From the NCBI GenBank assembly GCA_900769555.1, contig CAAGHA010000166.1, forward strand, positions 1 to 38,616: 38,616 bases of DNA. Reading direction: 5' to 3'. The position numbers were made by a program, and so were the translations under genes. How positions within the stretch are numbered: position 1 is the stretch's first letter; every line of letters starts with the position of its first letter. Shown here piece by piece: positions 1 to 9,996 of this stretch. Origin of the DNA: Bacteroidales bacterium (GTDB lineage: Bacteria > Bacteroidota > Bacteroidia > Bacteroidales > Paludibacteraceae). The notes under the pieces were generated by a model. The model worked only from the letters and a program-made list of their open reading frames with translations. It searched no databases and had not been told where the DNA came from.

Positions 1-1
1 T

Positions 2-394
2 ATAGACGATTACCACACAGAGGTTGGTGACAGACTCTATCATATCTGTGAGTTTGCAGAGCTTATGGAGAGAAACGGAAATAAGGTTATACCACTTCGT
101 TCATCTCTTCCGAATTTATGTTATGCAATTAACCCTGAAAACGAGAAGCTCGTAATCATCGTTAAGGGTGAAAAAGACTTTACTGATGTTAATGATGAGC
201 GAAATACACCGGAACAAAACAGAAAACTTGCTGATGGACATAATTCTGAAATGGGCATTACAAAAGCTCAGAAAGAAGCTATGCTCGGAGGTATAACTAA
301 CGGTTGGCAGACACCTTCTGCTAATCCGAAGAATTATAACGAGAAAGGTAAGTTTATTCATTCTAAACAGCACGAGCGAGGTGAAGCACGATGA
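2..394 (+). CDS. C-terminal part of a YodL-like ICE protein (5' cut by window edge)
   Basis: The frame is open from the first bases of the window, so only the last 130 residues are visible; an in-frame ATG at 65 is probably internal. The visible part begins with a conserved-looking DDYHTEVGDRLYHICEFAEL stretch and ends in a charged tail containing KAQKEAMLGGI and NPKNYNEKGK. I associate both with YodL/DUF3849-type proteins that sit just upstream of the SNF2-methylase gene in clostridial ICEs; this is from memory of the family, not a search. The biochemical role of these proteins is unknown. The following genes overlap or nearly touch it, so it is probably in the same operon. Confidence 0.5.
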   Translation: MDDYHTEVGDRLYHICEFAELMERNGNKVIPLRSSLPNLCYAINPENEKLVIIVKGEKDFTDVNDERNTPEQNRKLADGHNSEMGITKAQKEAMLGGITNGWQTPSANPKNYNEKGKFIHSKQHERGEAR

Positions 395-409
395 GCTTCA
401 TCGTCAGTA

Positions 410-571
410 ATGAAAGTTGATGAAAAGAAATTAGGTTGTAAAAACTGCAGATACCGAAACGGATATGTGTGCAATATCTGTTGGAAAAAAGTGTATAAAG
501 AATTCTACGAAGGAAAGGAGAAAGATAATGGCATACAAAAAGAAAACAAGCATAACCCAAATGAAATTTGA
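410..571 (+). CDS. small CxxC-CxxC zinc-ribbon-like microprotein, 53 aa
   Basis: This short frame begins 16 bases after the previous stop. It encodes LGCKNCRYRNGYVCNICWKK near its start, with two CxxC pairs (Cys10/Cys13 and Cys21/Cys24) that could hold one zinc ion. It runs 44 bases into the next gene in a different frame. No strong ribosome binding site precedes the ATG, so it may depend on translation of the upstream gene. The regular cysteine spacing is the main argument that it is coding. Function unknown. Confidence 0.4.
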   Translation: MKVDEKKLGCKNCRYRNGYVCNICWKKVYKEFYEGKEKDNGIQKENKHNPNEI

Positions 572-830
572 TGTAATGGAAAAACTTGCTTTGCATGGCA
601 TTGACACAGAAGAAAAACTTAAAAAGCTGAAACCAAAAGAATTAATAGGTTGGGAAAATCTTTCATTTAAAGAAATTGACCTTATAAGAATGCTTCAGGA
701 ATGTGTAAATGAGAACATGTTGTTTTCCTTTCTTACTCTAAATATGAGAATCGATAAAGAAGAATCAGAACCGGAAAAGCAAACAAAAAAGAAGAAGGAA
801 AATAGTGAGGTGATTTCTGATGGCGAGTAA
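528..830 (+). CDS. hypothetical basic protein, 100 aa
   Basis: I chose the ATG at 528 over an in-frame ATG at 465 because AAGGAAAGGAG lies just before it at the right distance. The product is lysine- and glutamate-rich. It has a short central region (HGIDTEEKLKKLKPKELIGW) that looks helical and resembles a helix-hairpin-type segment, and a very basic tail (EKQTKKKKENSE). No signal peptide or membrane segment is seen. Its end overlaps the start of the giant gene by 11 bases, which points to coupled translation. I do not recognise the family; small proteins at this position are common in clostridial ICEs. Confidence 0.6.
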   Translation: MAYKKKTSITQMKFDVMEKLALHGIDTEEKLKKLKPKELIGWENLSFKEIDLIRMLQECVNENMLFSFLTLNMRIDKEESEPEKQTKKKKENSEVISDGE

Positions 831-3800
831 GCTACAGATAATCACGGCTATGTTCAATGATGAAGTAGGCAAAGTTACAAACAATCTTGATAATTGGACA
901 TCCTTTTTGAGAACTGCATCAAACAACTTTAAATACAACTTCGTTGAACAGGTGTTAATCTACGCACAAAGACCTGATGCAACAGCCTGTGCAGAGATAG
1001 GCTTTTGGAATGACAAAATGCATCGTTGGGTTAATCGAGGTGCAACGGGTATTGCATTGTTTGATTATTCAGGCAGTTATCAGAAGTTGCGATATGTATT
1101 TGATGTTTCTGATACTAATTCATTCTACGGATATGAGGTTCCCCGTTGGGAAGTCAAAGACCGTTATCACGATGAAGTTGCAGAAGCTCTTACAAATGCT
1201 TTCGGTGATACAGCCGAGGGCGGACTTGAAAGTGTAATTGACGATACTGCAAGAAATATGGTTGAAGATAATATTCTTGACTATCTATCTACCGTTAATG
1301 ACAGTAAATACGGCAGTTTCCTTGAGGAACTTGATGATGACAATATTTCGGTTATCTTGAAAAATGCACTTTCTGCTTCAATCGGTTATATGATGATGAC
1401 AAGGTGCGGTATCAATGCTGATGAATATTATACCAGAGAAGATTTTGAAGATATTTTTAATTTCAATACCCCGTCAAGTGTTATCGCAATGGGTATGGCA
1501 GTAAGTGATATTGCTGAAATGGGACTTCGTGAAATCGAAAGCACCGTAAAAAATATCGAAAAAAACGAGAAAAAACAAAATCGCACATTTGTCAAAGCAA
1601 AAGAAACCGAGTATGATGAAGGTGTAAAAACAAAAAACGAAACCGAAAGGAGCAATGAAAATGTCACAGATGACTTACAGAAAAGTGGGAGATTATCAGA
1701 TTCCGAACCTGACCTTACCAACAGAGGAGAACGTTACTCTTGGGAAGTTCGGTATGATGAGAAAGAAATTCCTGCAGGAACACAGGAAAGTCTATTTCGC
1801 ACAACTGATAGCGAAGGGCGAGCTGATGAGAACAATCAAGCAGACGGAAACCGAAGCGGAACAGATGATGATTCAGCTCGTAGAACAGTTGCAGAAGTCA
1901 CAGGGAGTGACGGAAGAACTGAAAGAGCAGAACCAAATCAAGTGGGTTCAGATGATGAACAACATCAGAATGACAGCCGAGGAAACGGTTCTGAAGGAAC
2001 TGATTTACAGTTAAGCGGACATGACTTTGATGCACGTTGGAACGGAATTGAATATTTCCACCAAGATAAACAAAAAAATGAGTTAATAAAATCTTTCTTA
2101 ACTCCATACAGAGAAGAAATCGCTGCGTTTTATGAAAGTCATTCAGACAGAAAAGAACGTGGCGATTTTGTTATGTCCTTCTTTAACTCTATTCCATTTG
2201 AAATGACATTATCAAACGGTGCAAAGGCAGGTTTTGAAGCATATTCCGATGCCATAAGATTATGGCGAAATGATGGAACAGAGTTGAGAGAAGCTTGGGA
2301 AAAATGGTTTCAGATTGAAGACTCTGTTTTCGGTATGATACTGATTGAAGAATGGACAGAGCCACAGGCACTCTTGCTTCCGAGTGAAGATATGCAGCTT
2401 GAGTTTATAGGTACAAAAGTAAAAGATGCTATTCTTCCTTTGCCACAGGGTGCTATTGATTATGTTCTTGGAGCAGGAAGTCATTTCAGAGAAAGTAAAA
2501 TGCGAATATATCGACAATTTACTGAAAGCCTTTCAAAAGAAGATAATATCAAGTTTTTGAAAAATGAATATGGTACAGGTGGTAGTTCAGATGCTATTCC
2601 CGGTACGGGATATTGGGAAAATCACGATGCTAAAGGTATTGAAATATCAGACCATTACAGTGTACCCGAAAGACGAACTCTCCTTAAATGGAACTATGTT
2701 GAAAAGCGTATTTCCGAGCTTATAAAGTTTGACAGATATTTAAGCCCTAAAGAAAAGGAAACGTATCCTCAGTGGCTTGAAAATAAGTTGATTGAAGAAG
2801 CTCAATGGAAAAAGACAAGTGAAATTCGCCAAATTATCCGTGAGGCTCCCGAAGAAGAACAGGCACCAAAAGAATACAGATACGAATTTAACCTCGGTGA
2901 AACCGTATATATCGGTGCAGACGAATATACTATTCTTTCACTTGAAGACCCTGTAATCCTTAATGACAGCCAATATCCGTTATTCAACAAGGAATTCTCA
3001 AAGGCTGATTTTGAGAAAAAGGTAAAGGAAAACCCTGCAAACAATCATTTGAGAATTGAAGTAGAGGTTGAAAGAACTATTATTGATGACGAACCCGAAA
3101 TAGAGGTTGACGAAAGCAATAAGCCTGACTTCTTGGTTCAGTATGAGCAGATAAAAAAGGAAAATCCTGATGGTGTTCTTTTTATGCACACGGGAGGTTT
3201 TTATGTGGCTTTCGGTGAAGATGCTGAAACAGTCGCAAAGTACACTCATAATCCTGCACCGAGAAAAAACTTTTACGGGAATGTCTTCACTACTTGTTGT
3301 GAAGTTCTTGACTTCAATCTCAGTTATTGTCAGAAAGAACTTTATGCAAACAATAATATTAATATTGTTTTTATGGAAATAGATAAGGGCGTTGTTGACA
3401 GATTCCCGACACCTTCAGTTGAAATAACTGAACAGTTGGATGCTAATTATACAGATGCCTTCTTTATAAATGACGGAAGCAATAATGTTGAGTGGGTATA
3501 TTTCAATCCTGATGGTAATGACGGTAAAGGACAGTTTGTTAATAACCTTATCACTTATGAGGATATATTAAAGGCAGCAGAGCTTCATACGGATGAAAAA
3601 GAGTTCTTTGATTATCTTGGTTCTGTTGCTAAACAGACACTTTCCGATTACGGTACAAAGGAATACAAGGATGATTTTGAGTATTTCCATTCCGCTGTTG
3701 ATTTGACCGATTGCACCAAAGAAACTATGCAAGCTATTATTGAAGAAGCAAAGAGTATGGAACAACCTGTAATAACTTTTGTTCAGCCGGAAACGAAAGA

Positions 3801-6800
3801 AACAGAAGTTTTGTATAAGGTTCTTTCAGCGTTGAAGATTGACGATATTGAACTTACCTATGAGGGAGATATTCTTGTTGCAAGAGATAGTGATGACTAT
3901 ACTTGGAGTGGCAATGAGATATATAAATTCCTCATTGATGATTGTTTTGTATTTCAGGATGATGGAACGGTTCTCGGTATTGACAAGGAGCTTCTTGAAG
4001 AGTTCAAAACTTTAAGTAAAGAACACGATGTAACATTTGCTGACAACAGGTATTCCCCTTTATACAGAGGTTATCTTGAAGTCAAAAACGATAATCCTAA
4101 CAATATTGTTCTTTATCAGGTTGGCGATTTTTTTGAAGCATTTAATGATGATGCAAAGACAGTAGCAGAAGCTCTTGAGTTAGTTCTTACGTCAAGAAAT
4201 ATTGGTGGAGATAAAAGAGTACCATTAGCAGGTTTCCCTAAACACCGACTTGAAGCTTTTCTTGATATGCTTACTGACAGAGGTTTTGATGTTGCCGTGT
4301 GTTCTCTTGAAAACGGTGAGAGAAAAACCTATATGATTGTTTCTCAGAACAAGGAAGACCCTGTTGAAAGTAAAGTTGTTGGACGTATTGATTATTTCCA
4401 TACTGACGGTAAGGTTAGGGAAAGTATTGAATATACAAGCGAATATCAGTTTATAAAAGATATTAAGGAAGAAACTTATTACGGAACACCGATGTTTATC
4501 GCCGTTTATGCAGATAAGGAGGGTGTTACAATTCCTCTTGACTTTGTTCGAGAACTTGACCCACCTCCACATGGTTTGGAAATAGTTCCAAGTCCTTATC
4601 TTGAAAAATCCCTTTATGAAAAGCTTGTAGATTTTTATGAAGATATCGATTTTTATGGTTTCCGTGACACTCTTGAAGTAGGGGAAACAAAAGAAGATGC
4701 GGTTGAAAAACTTGCTAATGATTTGCAGTATCCTGAATCAATAGATTTGGCTATAAAAGAGTTGGAAAACATCATAGCCGAAGAAGGAACTGATGAGAAG
4801 GATATTGCACTTGCTAAAACTTTAATTGCTGCGTTACAGGATGAAAAAGAACGAATCTCATATATTCCTGATTCTGAACTTATCGGCAAAGAGGTCATAA
4901 TTGACGGTGATAAATATATCATCGAAAAGATTGACTCCGTATTCGGTGATGTATCAATGCGAGATACAACATCAATTTATCCTATAAACAGAGTTGAAAA
5001 AATCGATTTTGTTCGTGAGCATTTGGCACCTGAAAAACAGGAATATACAACTAAAAAGGTTGATGAATACCCTGCAGTAGAAAATGGTCTTCCTTACGAC
5101 ATTGTTGTAGAAACAATTAAGACGGAAAAACCTACTCTTACTCCTCCCACTTGGGAAGAAAAGAAAGAGAAAGTCACAACACTTTATCCTACTATTCCTG
5201 ATAGTGAGAAACACAATTTCAGAATAACAGATGACAATTTAGGTGTAGGCGGTCCGAAAGAGAAATTCCGTAATAATATGGCTGCTATCAACCTTTTGCA
5301 CGAGCTTGAATTTGAAAACCGTCTTGCAACTCCCGAAGAACAGGAAATACTTTCAAAGTATGTAGGCTTCGGTGGTCTTGCGGATGCTTTTGATGAAAGC
5401 AAAGCAAATTGGGCAGATGAATACAAGGAACTAATTGTTACACTCTCTCCCGAAGAATATGCTGCAGCAAGAGAAAGCACCTTAACGGCTTTCTATACAC
5501 CTCCCGTTGTTATCCGTGCTATGTATGAAGCACTTGGAAATATGGGATTCAGTGAAGGTAATATTCTTGAACCGTCTTGCGGTACGGGTAACTTTATAGG
5601 TATGCTTCCTGACAATATGCAGAAGAGTAAATTCTTCGGTGTTGAGCTTGATAGTTTAACAGGTCGTATTGCACAGCAGTTATATCAGAAGTCCGGTATC
5701 ACAGTTCAGGGATATGAAAACGCATCTCTTCCCGATAGTTTCTTTGATGTAGCCATAGGTAATGTGCCTTTCGGTCAGTTTAAAGTAATTGATAAAAAGT
5801 ACGACAAGAATAATTGGCTCATACACGATTACTTTTTCGGAAAGACACTTGATAAGGTTCGCCCCGGTGGTGTAATTGCATTTATCACATCATCAGGCAC
5901 TATGGACAAGAGAAATTCAAATGTCAGAAAGTATATCGCACAAAGAGCCGAGCTTCTCGGCGCCATTCGTTTGCCGAATAACACTTTTAAGGCTAATGCA
6001 GGTACAGAGGTAACTTCTGATATTATCTTCTTACAGAAAAGAGATACTCTTGTAAATGAAGAACCCGATTGGGTACACCTTGACCGAGATGAGAATGGCA
6101 ACGAATACAACAAATATTTTGTTGACCACCCCGAAATGGTGCTCGGTGAAATGGTTATGGAGTCCTCACAGTTCGGTCATTCCTTGACTTGTAAACCTTT
6201 TGAGGAAAGAAATCTTTCTGACCTTTTAAGTGAAGCTGTACAGAATATTCACGCAGAGATAACGGAGTTCGACATTTCGGAAATCGGTGAGGTTGAAGAT
6301 AATTCAGTTCCGGCAGACCCGAATGTGAAAAATTTCAGTTTTACTGTTGTTGAAGATAAGTTATATTATCGTCAAAACAGCAGAATGAACCCTGTTGATG
6401 TTTCTGCAACTGCTGAAAGCAGAATAAAGGGTATGATAAAAATCCGTGATTGTGTAAGAGAGCTTATACGATTACAGACAGACGATTATCCTGACAGTTC
6501 AATCAAATCTGCACAGGACAGATTAAACACCTTATATGACGATTTTACAAAGAAATACGGACTTCTCAATGCAAGAGCTAACAGATTAGCCTTTGCTGAT
6601 GACAGTTCATATTGTCTTTTGTGCTCTCTTGAAATTGTTGGTGAAAACGGTGAGCTTAAACGCAAAGCTGATATGTTCACCAAGAGAACCATTAAACCTC
6701 ATGTAAAGGTAACGTCTGTTTCAACTGCAAGTGAAGCACTCGCTGTTTCAATCGGTGAAAAAGCAAGAGTTGATATGGACTTTATGTGTGAGCTTACAGG

Positions 6801-9800
6801 AAAGACAGAACAGGAGCTTTTTGAAGAACTCAAAGGTGTTATCTTCTTAAATCCCGAATACACAAATGAGAATGGTAATGATGAAAGGTATCTTCCGGCA
6901 GATGAATATCTTTCAGGCAATGTCAGAAAGAAACTTGAACTTGCAAGACGAACTGCAGAGCTTTACCCCGATGATTACAACATCAATGTGGAAATGCTTG
7001 AAAAGGTTCAGCCTAAAGATTTGACAGCAAGTGAAATTTCCGTTCGTTTGGGTGCAACTTGGCTCCCGCCTGAAGATGTTGAGAGATTTGTATATGAGAT
7101 TTTACAGACACCTCGTTATGCTCAATGGAATATTAAAGTTAAATATACCGAGCTTACAGGTGAATGGACTATTGCGAACAAATCTTATGACCGAACCAAT
7201 GTTGTTGCTAATAACACTTACGGTACAAGCAGAATAAACGGTTACAAGATTATTGAAGATACTCTAAATCTTAAAGATGTTCGTATTTTTGACTATGTGG
7301 AAGATGAACACGGAAATAAGAAACCTGTTCTTAATAAAAAAGAAACTGCTATTGCTCAGGGTAAACAGGAAATGATAAAACAAGCCTTTCAGGATTGGAT
7401 TTGGAAAGACCCTAACCGAAGAGAAAGACTTGTGAGAATATATAACGATTTATTCAATTCTATGAGAGCGAGAGAATATGATGGAAGTCACATCACATTT
7501 TCGGGAATGAACCCTGAAATATCCTTGCGACCTCATCAGATAAATGCTGTTGCCCGTATTATGTATGGCGGTAATACACTTCTTGCACACGTAGTCGGGG
7601 CAGGCAAGACCTTCGAGATTGTAGCTGCAGCTCAGGAAAGCAAAAGACTGGGACTTTGCAATAAATCACTCATTGTAGTCCCTAACCACCTTACAGAGCA
7701 GTGGGCATCTGAATATTTGCAGTTGTATCCATCTGCTAATATTCTTGTTGCGACAAAGAAAGACTTTGAAACAAAGAATCGTAAGAAGTTCTGTGCTCGT
7801 ATTGCTACGGGTGATTATGATGCTATTATCATAGGTCACTCACAGTTCGAGAAAATCCCTATCAGTATTGAAAGACAGAGAGAAATGCTTCAGCGACAGA
7901 TTGATGAAATCACTCTCGGTGTTGCACAAATCAAGTATGACAGAGGTGAAAAAATCACCGTTAAGCAGCTTGAAAAAACAAAGAAATCTTTACAGACAAA
8001 ACTCGATAAGCTAAATGACCAAAGCCGAAAAGACGATGTTGTTACCTTTGAGGAACTCGGTGTTGACAGACTCTTTGTGGACGAAGCTCATAATTTCAAA
8101 AACCTCTTTTTATATACAAAAATGAGGAATGTCGGTGGTATCGCACAGACAGAAGCACAGAAGTCATCTGACCTTTATATGAAGTGCAGATACCTTGATG
8201 AAGTGACCGGAAACAAGGGTGTTATCTTTGCAACAGGTACTCCCGTTTCAAACTCAATGGTAGAGCTTTATACAATGCAGAGATACCTTCAGTATGATGC
8301 ACTTGAAGATAAGCACTTGCAACATTTCGACTCTTGGGCATCGACCTTTGGTGAAACTGTAACAGCTATTGAACTTGCTCCCGAAGGTACGGGATACCGA
8401 GCTAAAACACGATTTGCCAAATTCTATAACCTCCCTGAACTTATGATGATGTTCAGGCAGGTCGCAGATATACAGACGGCAGATATGCTCAATCTTCCTG
8501 TTCCTAAAGCAAACTTTCACAACATTGTAGTTAAACCGACAGAACATCAGAAACAGATTGTTGAATCTCTTTCGGAACGAGCCGAGAAGGTAAGAAACAA
8601 GATGGTTGATTCAAGCGTTGATAATATGCTTCTCATTACAAATGACGGCAGAAAGTTAGCACTTGACCAAAGACTCTTCAATGAAATGTTACCTGATGAC
8701 CCTGACAGTAAGGTTGCAGCTTGTGTTGATAATGTTTATGGCATTTGGGAGCGAACAACTCCGCAGAAATCAACACAGCTTATTTTCTGCGACTTATCTA
8801 CTCCGCATAATGACGGTAAGTTTAATGTTTATGATGACATTAAGAAAAAACTTATCGCTAAAGGTGTACCGGAAAGTGAAATAGCCTTTATTCATAATGC
8901 AGACAGTGAAGCAAAGAAAAAAGACCTTTTCGGAAAAGTCCGAGCAGGTCAGGTTCGTGTTCTTATAGGTTCAACCGCTAAAATGGGTGCAGGTACTAAT
9001 GTTCAGCAGAAACTCATAGCAATTCATCATACGGATTGTCCTTGGAGGCCCGCTGACCTTCAGCAGCGTGAAGGAAGAATTGTTCGACAAGGTAATGAGA
9101 ACCCCGAAGTTGAGATTTACAGTTATGTTACGGAGCAGACCTTTGATGCATACCTTTATCAGTTGGTTGAGAACAAGCAAAAGTTTATAGGTCAGATTAT
9201 GACTTCAAAATCGCCTGTGCGTTCAGCAGAAGATGTTGACGAGCAGGCGTTATCTTATGCTGAAATCAAAGCTCTTGCAACAGGTAATCCGTATATCAAG
9301 GAAAAGATGGATTTGGATGTTGCAGTATCTAAACTCAAACTTTTGAAACAGAACCATTTAAGTCAGAGATACAGCCTTGAGGACAGAATTATAAAATTCT
9401 ATCCGCAACAGATAAAACAAGGTGAAGAACGAATTGCCGGGTACAATGCAGATATTCAAAGAGCAAAAGAAAACACCTTCCTGAACGCTGATAACTTCTC
9501 ACCTATGATAGTTGAAGATGTTACCTATGACGAAAAGAAAGGTGCAGGTTCAGCGATATTGGTAGCTTGTAAGGCGATGACATTACCCGACCCGAAACAA
9601 ATCGGTTCATATCGTGGCTTTAATATGGAGTTGTCATTCAATTCTTTTGAAAAAGAATATGTATTAACTCTTGTTGGTTCACTCAGACATTCTGTATCTC
9701 TTGGTGCTGATATTTACGGTAATATAACTCGTCTTGATAACGTTATTTCTTCAATGCCTGATAAATTAAATGCTTGCGAAGAAAGGCTTGCCGATACGAA

Positions 9801-9996
9801 GGTTCAGCTTGAAAATGCGAAAGCAGAGGTTGAAAGACCATTCCCGCAGGAAGAAGAACTCGCACAGAAAATGGAGAGGTTAGCAGAGCTTAATGCACTT
9901 CTTGATATGGACCATCATGATAATGAAATTGTAGATGGAGAAGTAGAGCAAGAAGAACGGGATAAGACGGTTTTAGATAAATCGGTAGAGAGATAA
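820..9996 (+). CDS. giant ICE protein: ArdC-like, MutS-I-like repeats, N6-adenine methyltransferase and SNF2 helicase (3058 aa)
   Basis: Residues 1-90 resemble the ArdC-type ssDNA-binding/antirestriction domain (VEQVLIYAQRPDATACAEIGFW). Residues about 280-400 are a hydrophilic low-complexity linker that overlaps a second gene (tnpV). Two segments look like MutS domain I: about 770-855 (FLVQYEQIKKENPDGVLFMH) and 1080-1170 (IVLYQVGDFFEAFNDDA). The methyltransferase has motif I, ILEPSCGTGN, near 1581 and motif IV, NVPFG, near 1647. The helicase has AHVVGAGKT near 2258, DEAHNF near 2420, GTPVSNS near 2475 and QREGRIVRQG near 2748. The tail is coiled coil. GAGGTG precedes the ATG. Such proteins are ICE hallmarks thought to modify or protect the transferring DNA; the exact reaction is not established. 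Confidence 0.93.
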   Translation: MASKLQIITAMFNDEVGKVTNNLDNWTSFLRTASNNFKYNFVEQVLIYAQRPDATACAEIGFWNDKMHRWVNRGATGIALFDYSGSYQKLRYVFDVSDTNSFYGYEVPRWEVKDRYHDEVAEALTNAFGDTAEGGLESVIDDTARNMVEDNILDYLSTVNDSKYGSFLEELDDDNISVILKNALSASIGYMMMTRCGINADEYYTREDFEDIFNFNTPSSVIAMGMAVSDIAEMGLREIESTVKNIEKNEKKQNRTFVKAKETEYDEGVKTKNETERSNENVTDDLQKSGRLSDSEPDLTNRGERYSWEVRYDEKEIPAGTQESLFRTTDSEGRADENNQADGNRSGTDDDSARRTVAEVTGSDGRTERAEPNQVGSDDEQHQNDSRGNGSEGTDLQLSGHDFDARWNGIEYFHQDKQKNELIKSFLTPYREEIAAFYESHSDRKERGDFVMSFFNSIPFEMTLSNGAKAGFEAYSDAIRLWRNDGTELREAWEKWFQIEDSVFGMILIEEWTEPQALLLPSEDMQLEFIGTKVKDAILPLPQGAIDYVLGAGSHFRESKMRIYRQFTESLSKEDNIKFLKNEYGTGGSSDAIPGTGYWENHDAKGIEISDHYSVPERRTLLKWNYVEKRISELIKFDRYLSPKEKETYPQWLENKLIEEAQWKKTSEIRQIIREAPEEEQAPKEYRYEFNLGETVYIGADEYTILSLEDPVILNDSQYPLFNKEFSKADFEKKVKENPANNHLRIEVEVERTIIDDEPEIEVDESNKPDFLVQYEQIKKENPDGVLFMHTGGFYVAFGEDAETVAKYTHNPAPRKNFYGNVFTTCCEVLDFNLSYCQKELYANNNINIVFMEIDKGVVDRFPTPSVEITEQLDANYTDAFFINDGSNNVEWVYFNPDGNDGKGQFVNNLITYEDILKAAELHTDEKEFFDYLGSVAKQTLSDYGTKEYKDDFEYFHSAVDLTDCTKETMQAIIEEAKSMEQPVITFVQPETKETEVLYKVLSALKIDDIELTYEGDILVARDSDDYTWSGNEIYKFLIDDCFVFQDDGTVLGIDKELLEEFKTLSKEHDVTFADNRYSPLYRGYLEVKNDNPNNIVLYQVGDFFEAFNDDAKTVAEALELVLTSRNIGGDKRVPLAGFPKHRLEAFLDMLTDRGFDVAVCSLENGERKTYMIVSQNKEDPVESKVVGRIDYFHTDGKVRESIEYTSEYQFIKDIKEETYYGTPMFIAVYADKEGVTIPLDFVRELDPPPHGLEIVPSPYLEKSLYEKLVDFYEDIDFYGFRDTLEVGETKEDAVEKLANDLQYPESIDLAIKELENIIAEEGTDEKDIALAKTLIAALQDEKERISYIPDSELIGKEVIIDGDKYIIEKIDSVFGDVSMRDTTSIYPINRVEKIDFVREHLAPEKQEYTTKKVDEYPAVENGLPYDIVVETIKTEKPTLTPPTWEEKKEKVTTLYPTIPDSEKHNFRITDDNLGVGGPKEKFRNNMAAINLLHELEFENRLATPEEQEILSKYVGFGGLADAFDESKANWADEYKELIVTLSPEEYAAARESTLTAFYTPPVVIRAMYEALGNMGFSEGNILEPSCGTGNFIGMLPDNMQKSKFFGVELDSLTGRIAQQLYQKSGITVQGYENASLPDSFFDVAIGNVPFGQFKVIDKKYDKNNWLIHDYFFGKTLDKVRPGGVIAFITSSGTMDKRNSNVRKYIAQRAELLGAIRLPNNTFKANAGTEVTSDIIFLQKRDTLVNEEPDWVHLDRDENGNEYNKYFVDHPEMVLGEMVMESSQFGHSLTCKPFEERNLSDLLSEAVQNIHAEITEFDISEIGEVEDNSVPADPNVKNFSFTVVEDKLYYRQNSRMNPVDVSATAESRIKGMIKIRDCVRELIRLQTDDYPDSSIKSAQDRLNTLYDDFTKKYGLLNARANRLAFADDSSYCLLCSLEIVGENGELKRKADMFTKRTIKPHVKVTSVSTASEALAVSIGEKARVDMDFMCELTGKTEQELFEELKGVIFLNPEYTNENGNDERYLPADEYLSGNVRKKLELARRTAELYPDDYNINVEMLEKVQPKDLTASEISVRLGATWLPPEDVERFVYEILQTPRYAQWNIKVKYTELTGEWTIANKSYDRTNVVANNTYGTSRINGYKIIEDTLNLKDVRIFDYVEDEHGNKKPVLNKKETAIAQGKQEMIKQAFQDWIWKDPNRRERLVRIYNDLFNSMRAREYDGSHITFSGMNPEISLRPHQINAVARIMYGGNTLLAHVVGAGKTFEIVAAAQESKRLGLCNKSLIVVPNHLTEQWASEYLQLYPSANILVATKKDFETKNRKKFCARIATGDYDAIIIGHSQFEKIPISIERQREMLQRQIDEITLGVAQIKYDRGEKITVKQLEKTKKSLQTKLDKLNDQSRKDDVVTFEELGVDRLFVDEAHNFKNLFLYTKMRNVGGIAQTEAQKSSDLYMKCRYLDEVTGNKGVIFATGTPVSNSMVELYTMQRYLQYDALEDKHLQHFDSWASTFGETVTAIELAPEGTGYRAKTRFAKFYNLPELMMMFRQVADIQTADMLNLPVPKANFHNIVVKPTEHQKQIVESLSERAEKVRNKMVDSSVDNMLLITNDGRKLALDQRLFNEMLPDDPDSKVAACVDNVYGIWERTTPQKSTQLIFCDLSTPHNDGKFNVYDDIKKKLIAKGVPESEIAFIHNADSEAKKKDLFGKVRAGQVRVLIGSTAKMGAGTNVQQKLIAIHHTDCPWRPADLQQREGRIVRQGNENPEVEIYSYVTEQTFDAYLYQLVENKQKFIGQIMTSKSPVRSAEDVDEQALSYAEIKALATGNPYIKEKMDLDVAVSKLKLLKQNHLSQRYSLEDRIIKFYPQQIKQGEERIAGYNADIQRAKENTFLNADNFSPMIVEDVTYDEKKGAGSAILVACKAMTLPDPKQIGSYRGFNMELSFNSFEKEYVLTLVGSLRHSVSLGADIYGNITRLDNVISSMPDKLNACEERLADTKVQLENAKAEVERPFPQEEELAQKMERLAELNALLDMDHHDNEIVDGEVEQEERDKTVLDKSVER
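1661..2014 (+). CDS. tnpV: TnpV family protein nested out of frame in the giant gene (117 aa)
   Basis: A complete TnpV-family protein is encoded one frame away from the giant gene. It starts MSQMTYRKVGDYQIPNLTLP, continues with LGKFGMMRKKFLQEHR, and ends with ELIYS, all as in the transposon-encoded TnpV family. AAAGGAG lies at 1646-1652, 8 bases before the ATG at 1661; an ATG at 1655 is too close to it. The length is normal for the family (about 110-120 aa). The giant gene reads the same bases as a hydrophilic linker (residues about 281-398). TnpV is found in Tn4451-type elements and many clostridial ICEs; its function is not firmly known. Two truncated tnpV copies lie elsewhere in this window. 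Confidence 0.8.
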   Translation: MSQMTYRKVGDYQIPNLTLPTEENVTLGKFGMMRKKFLQEHRKVYFAQLIAKGELMRTIKQTETEAEQMMIQLVEQLQKSQGVTEELKEQNQIKWVQMMNNIRMTAEETVLKELIYS

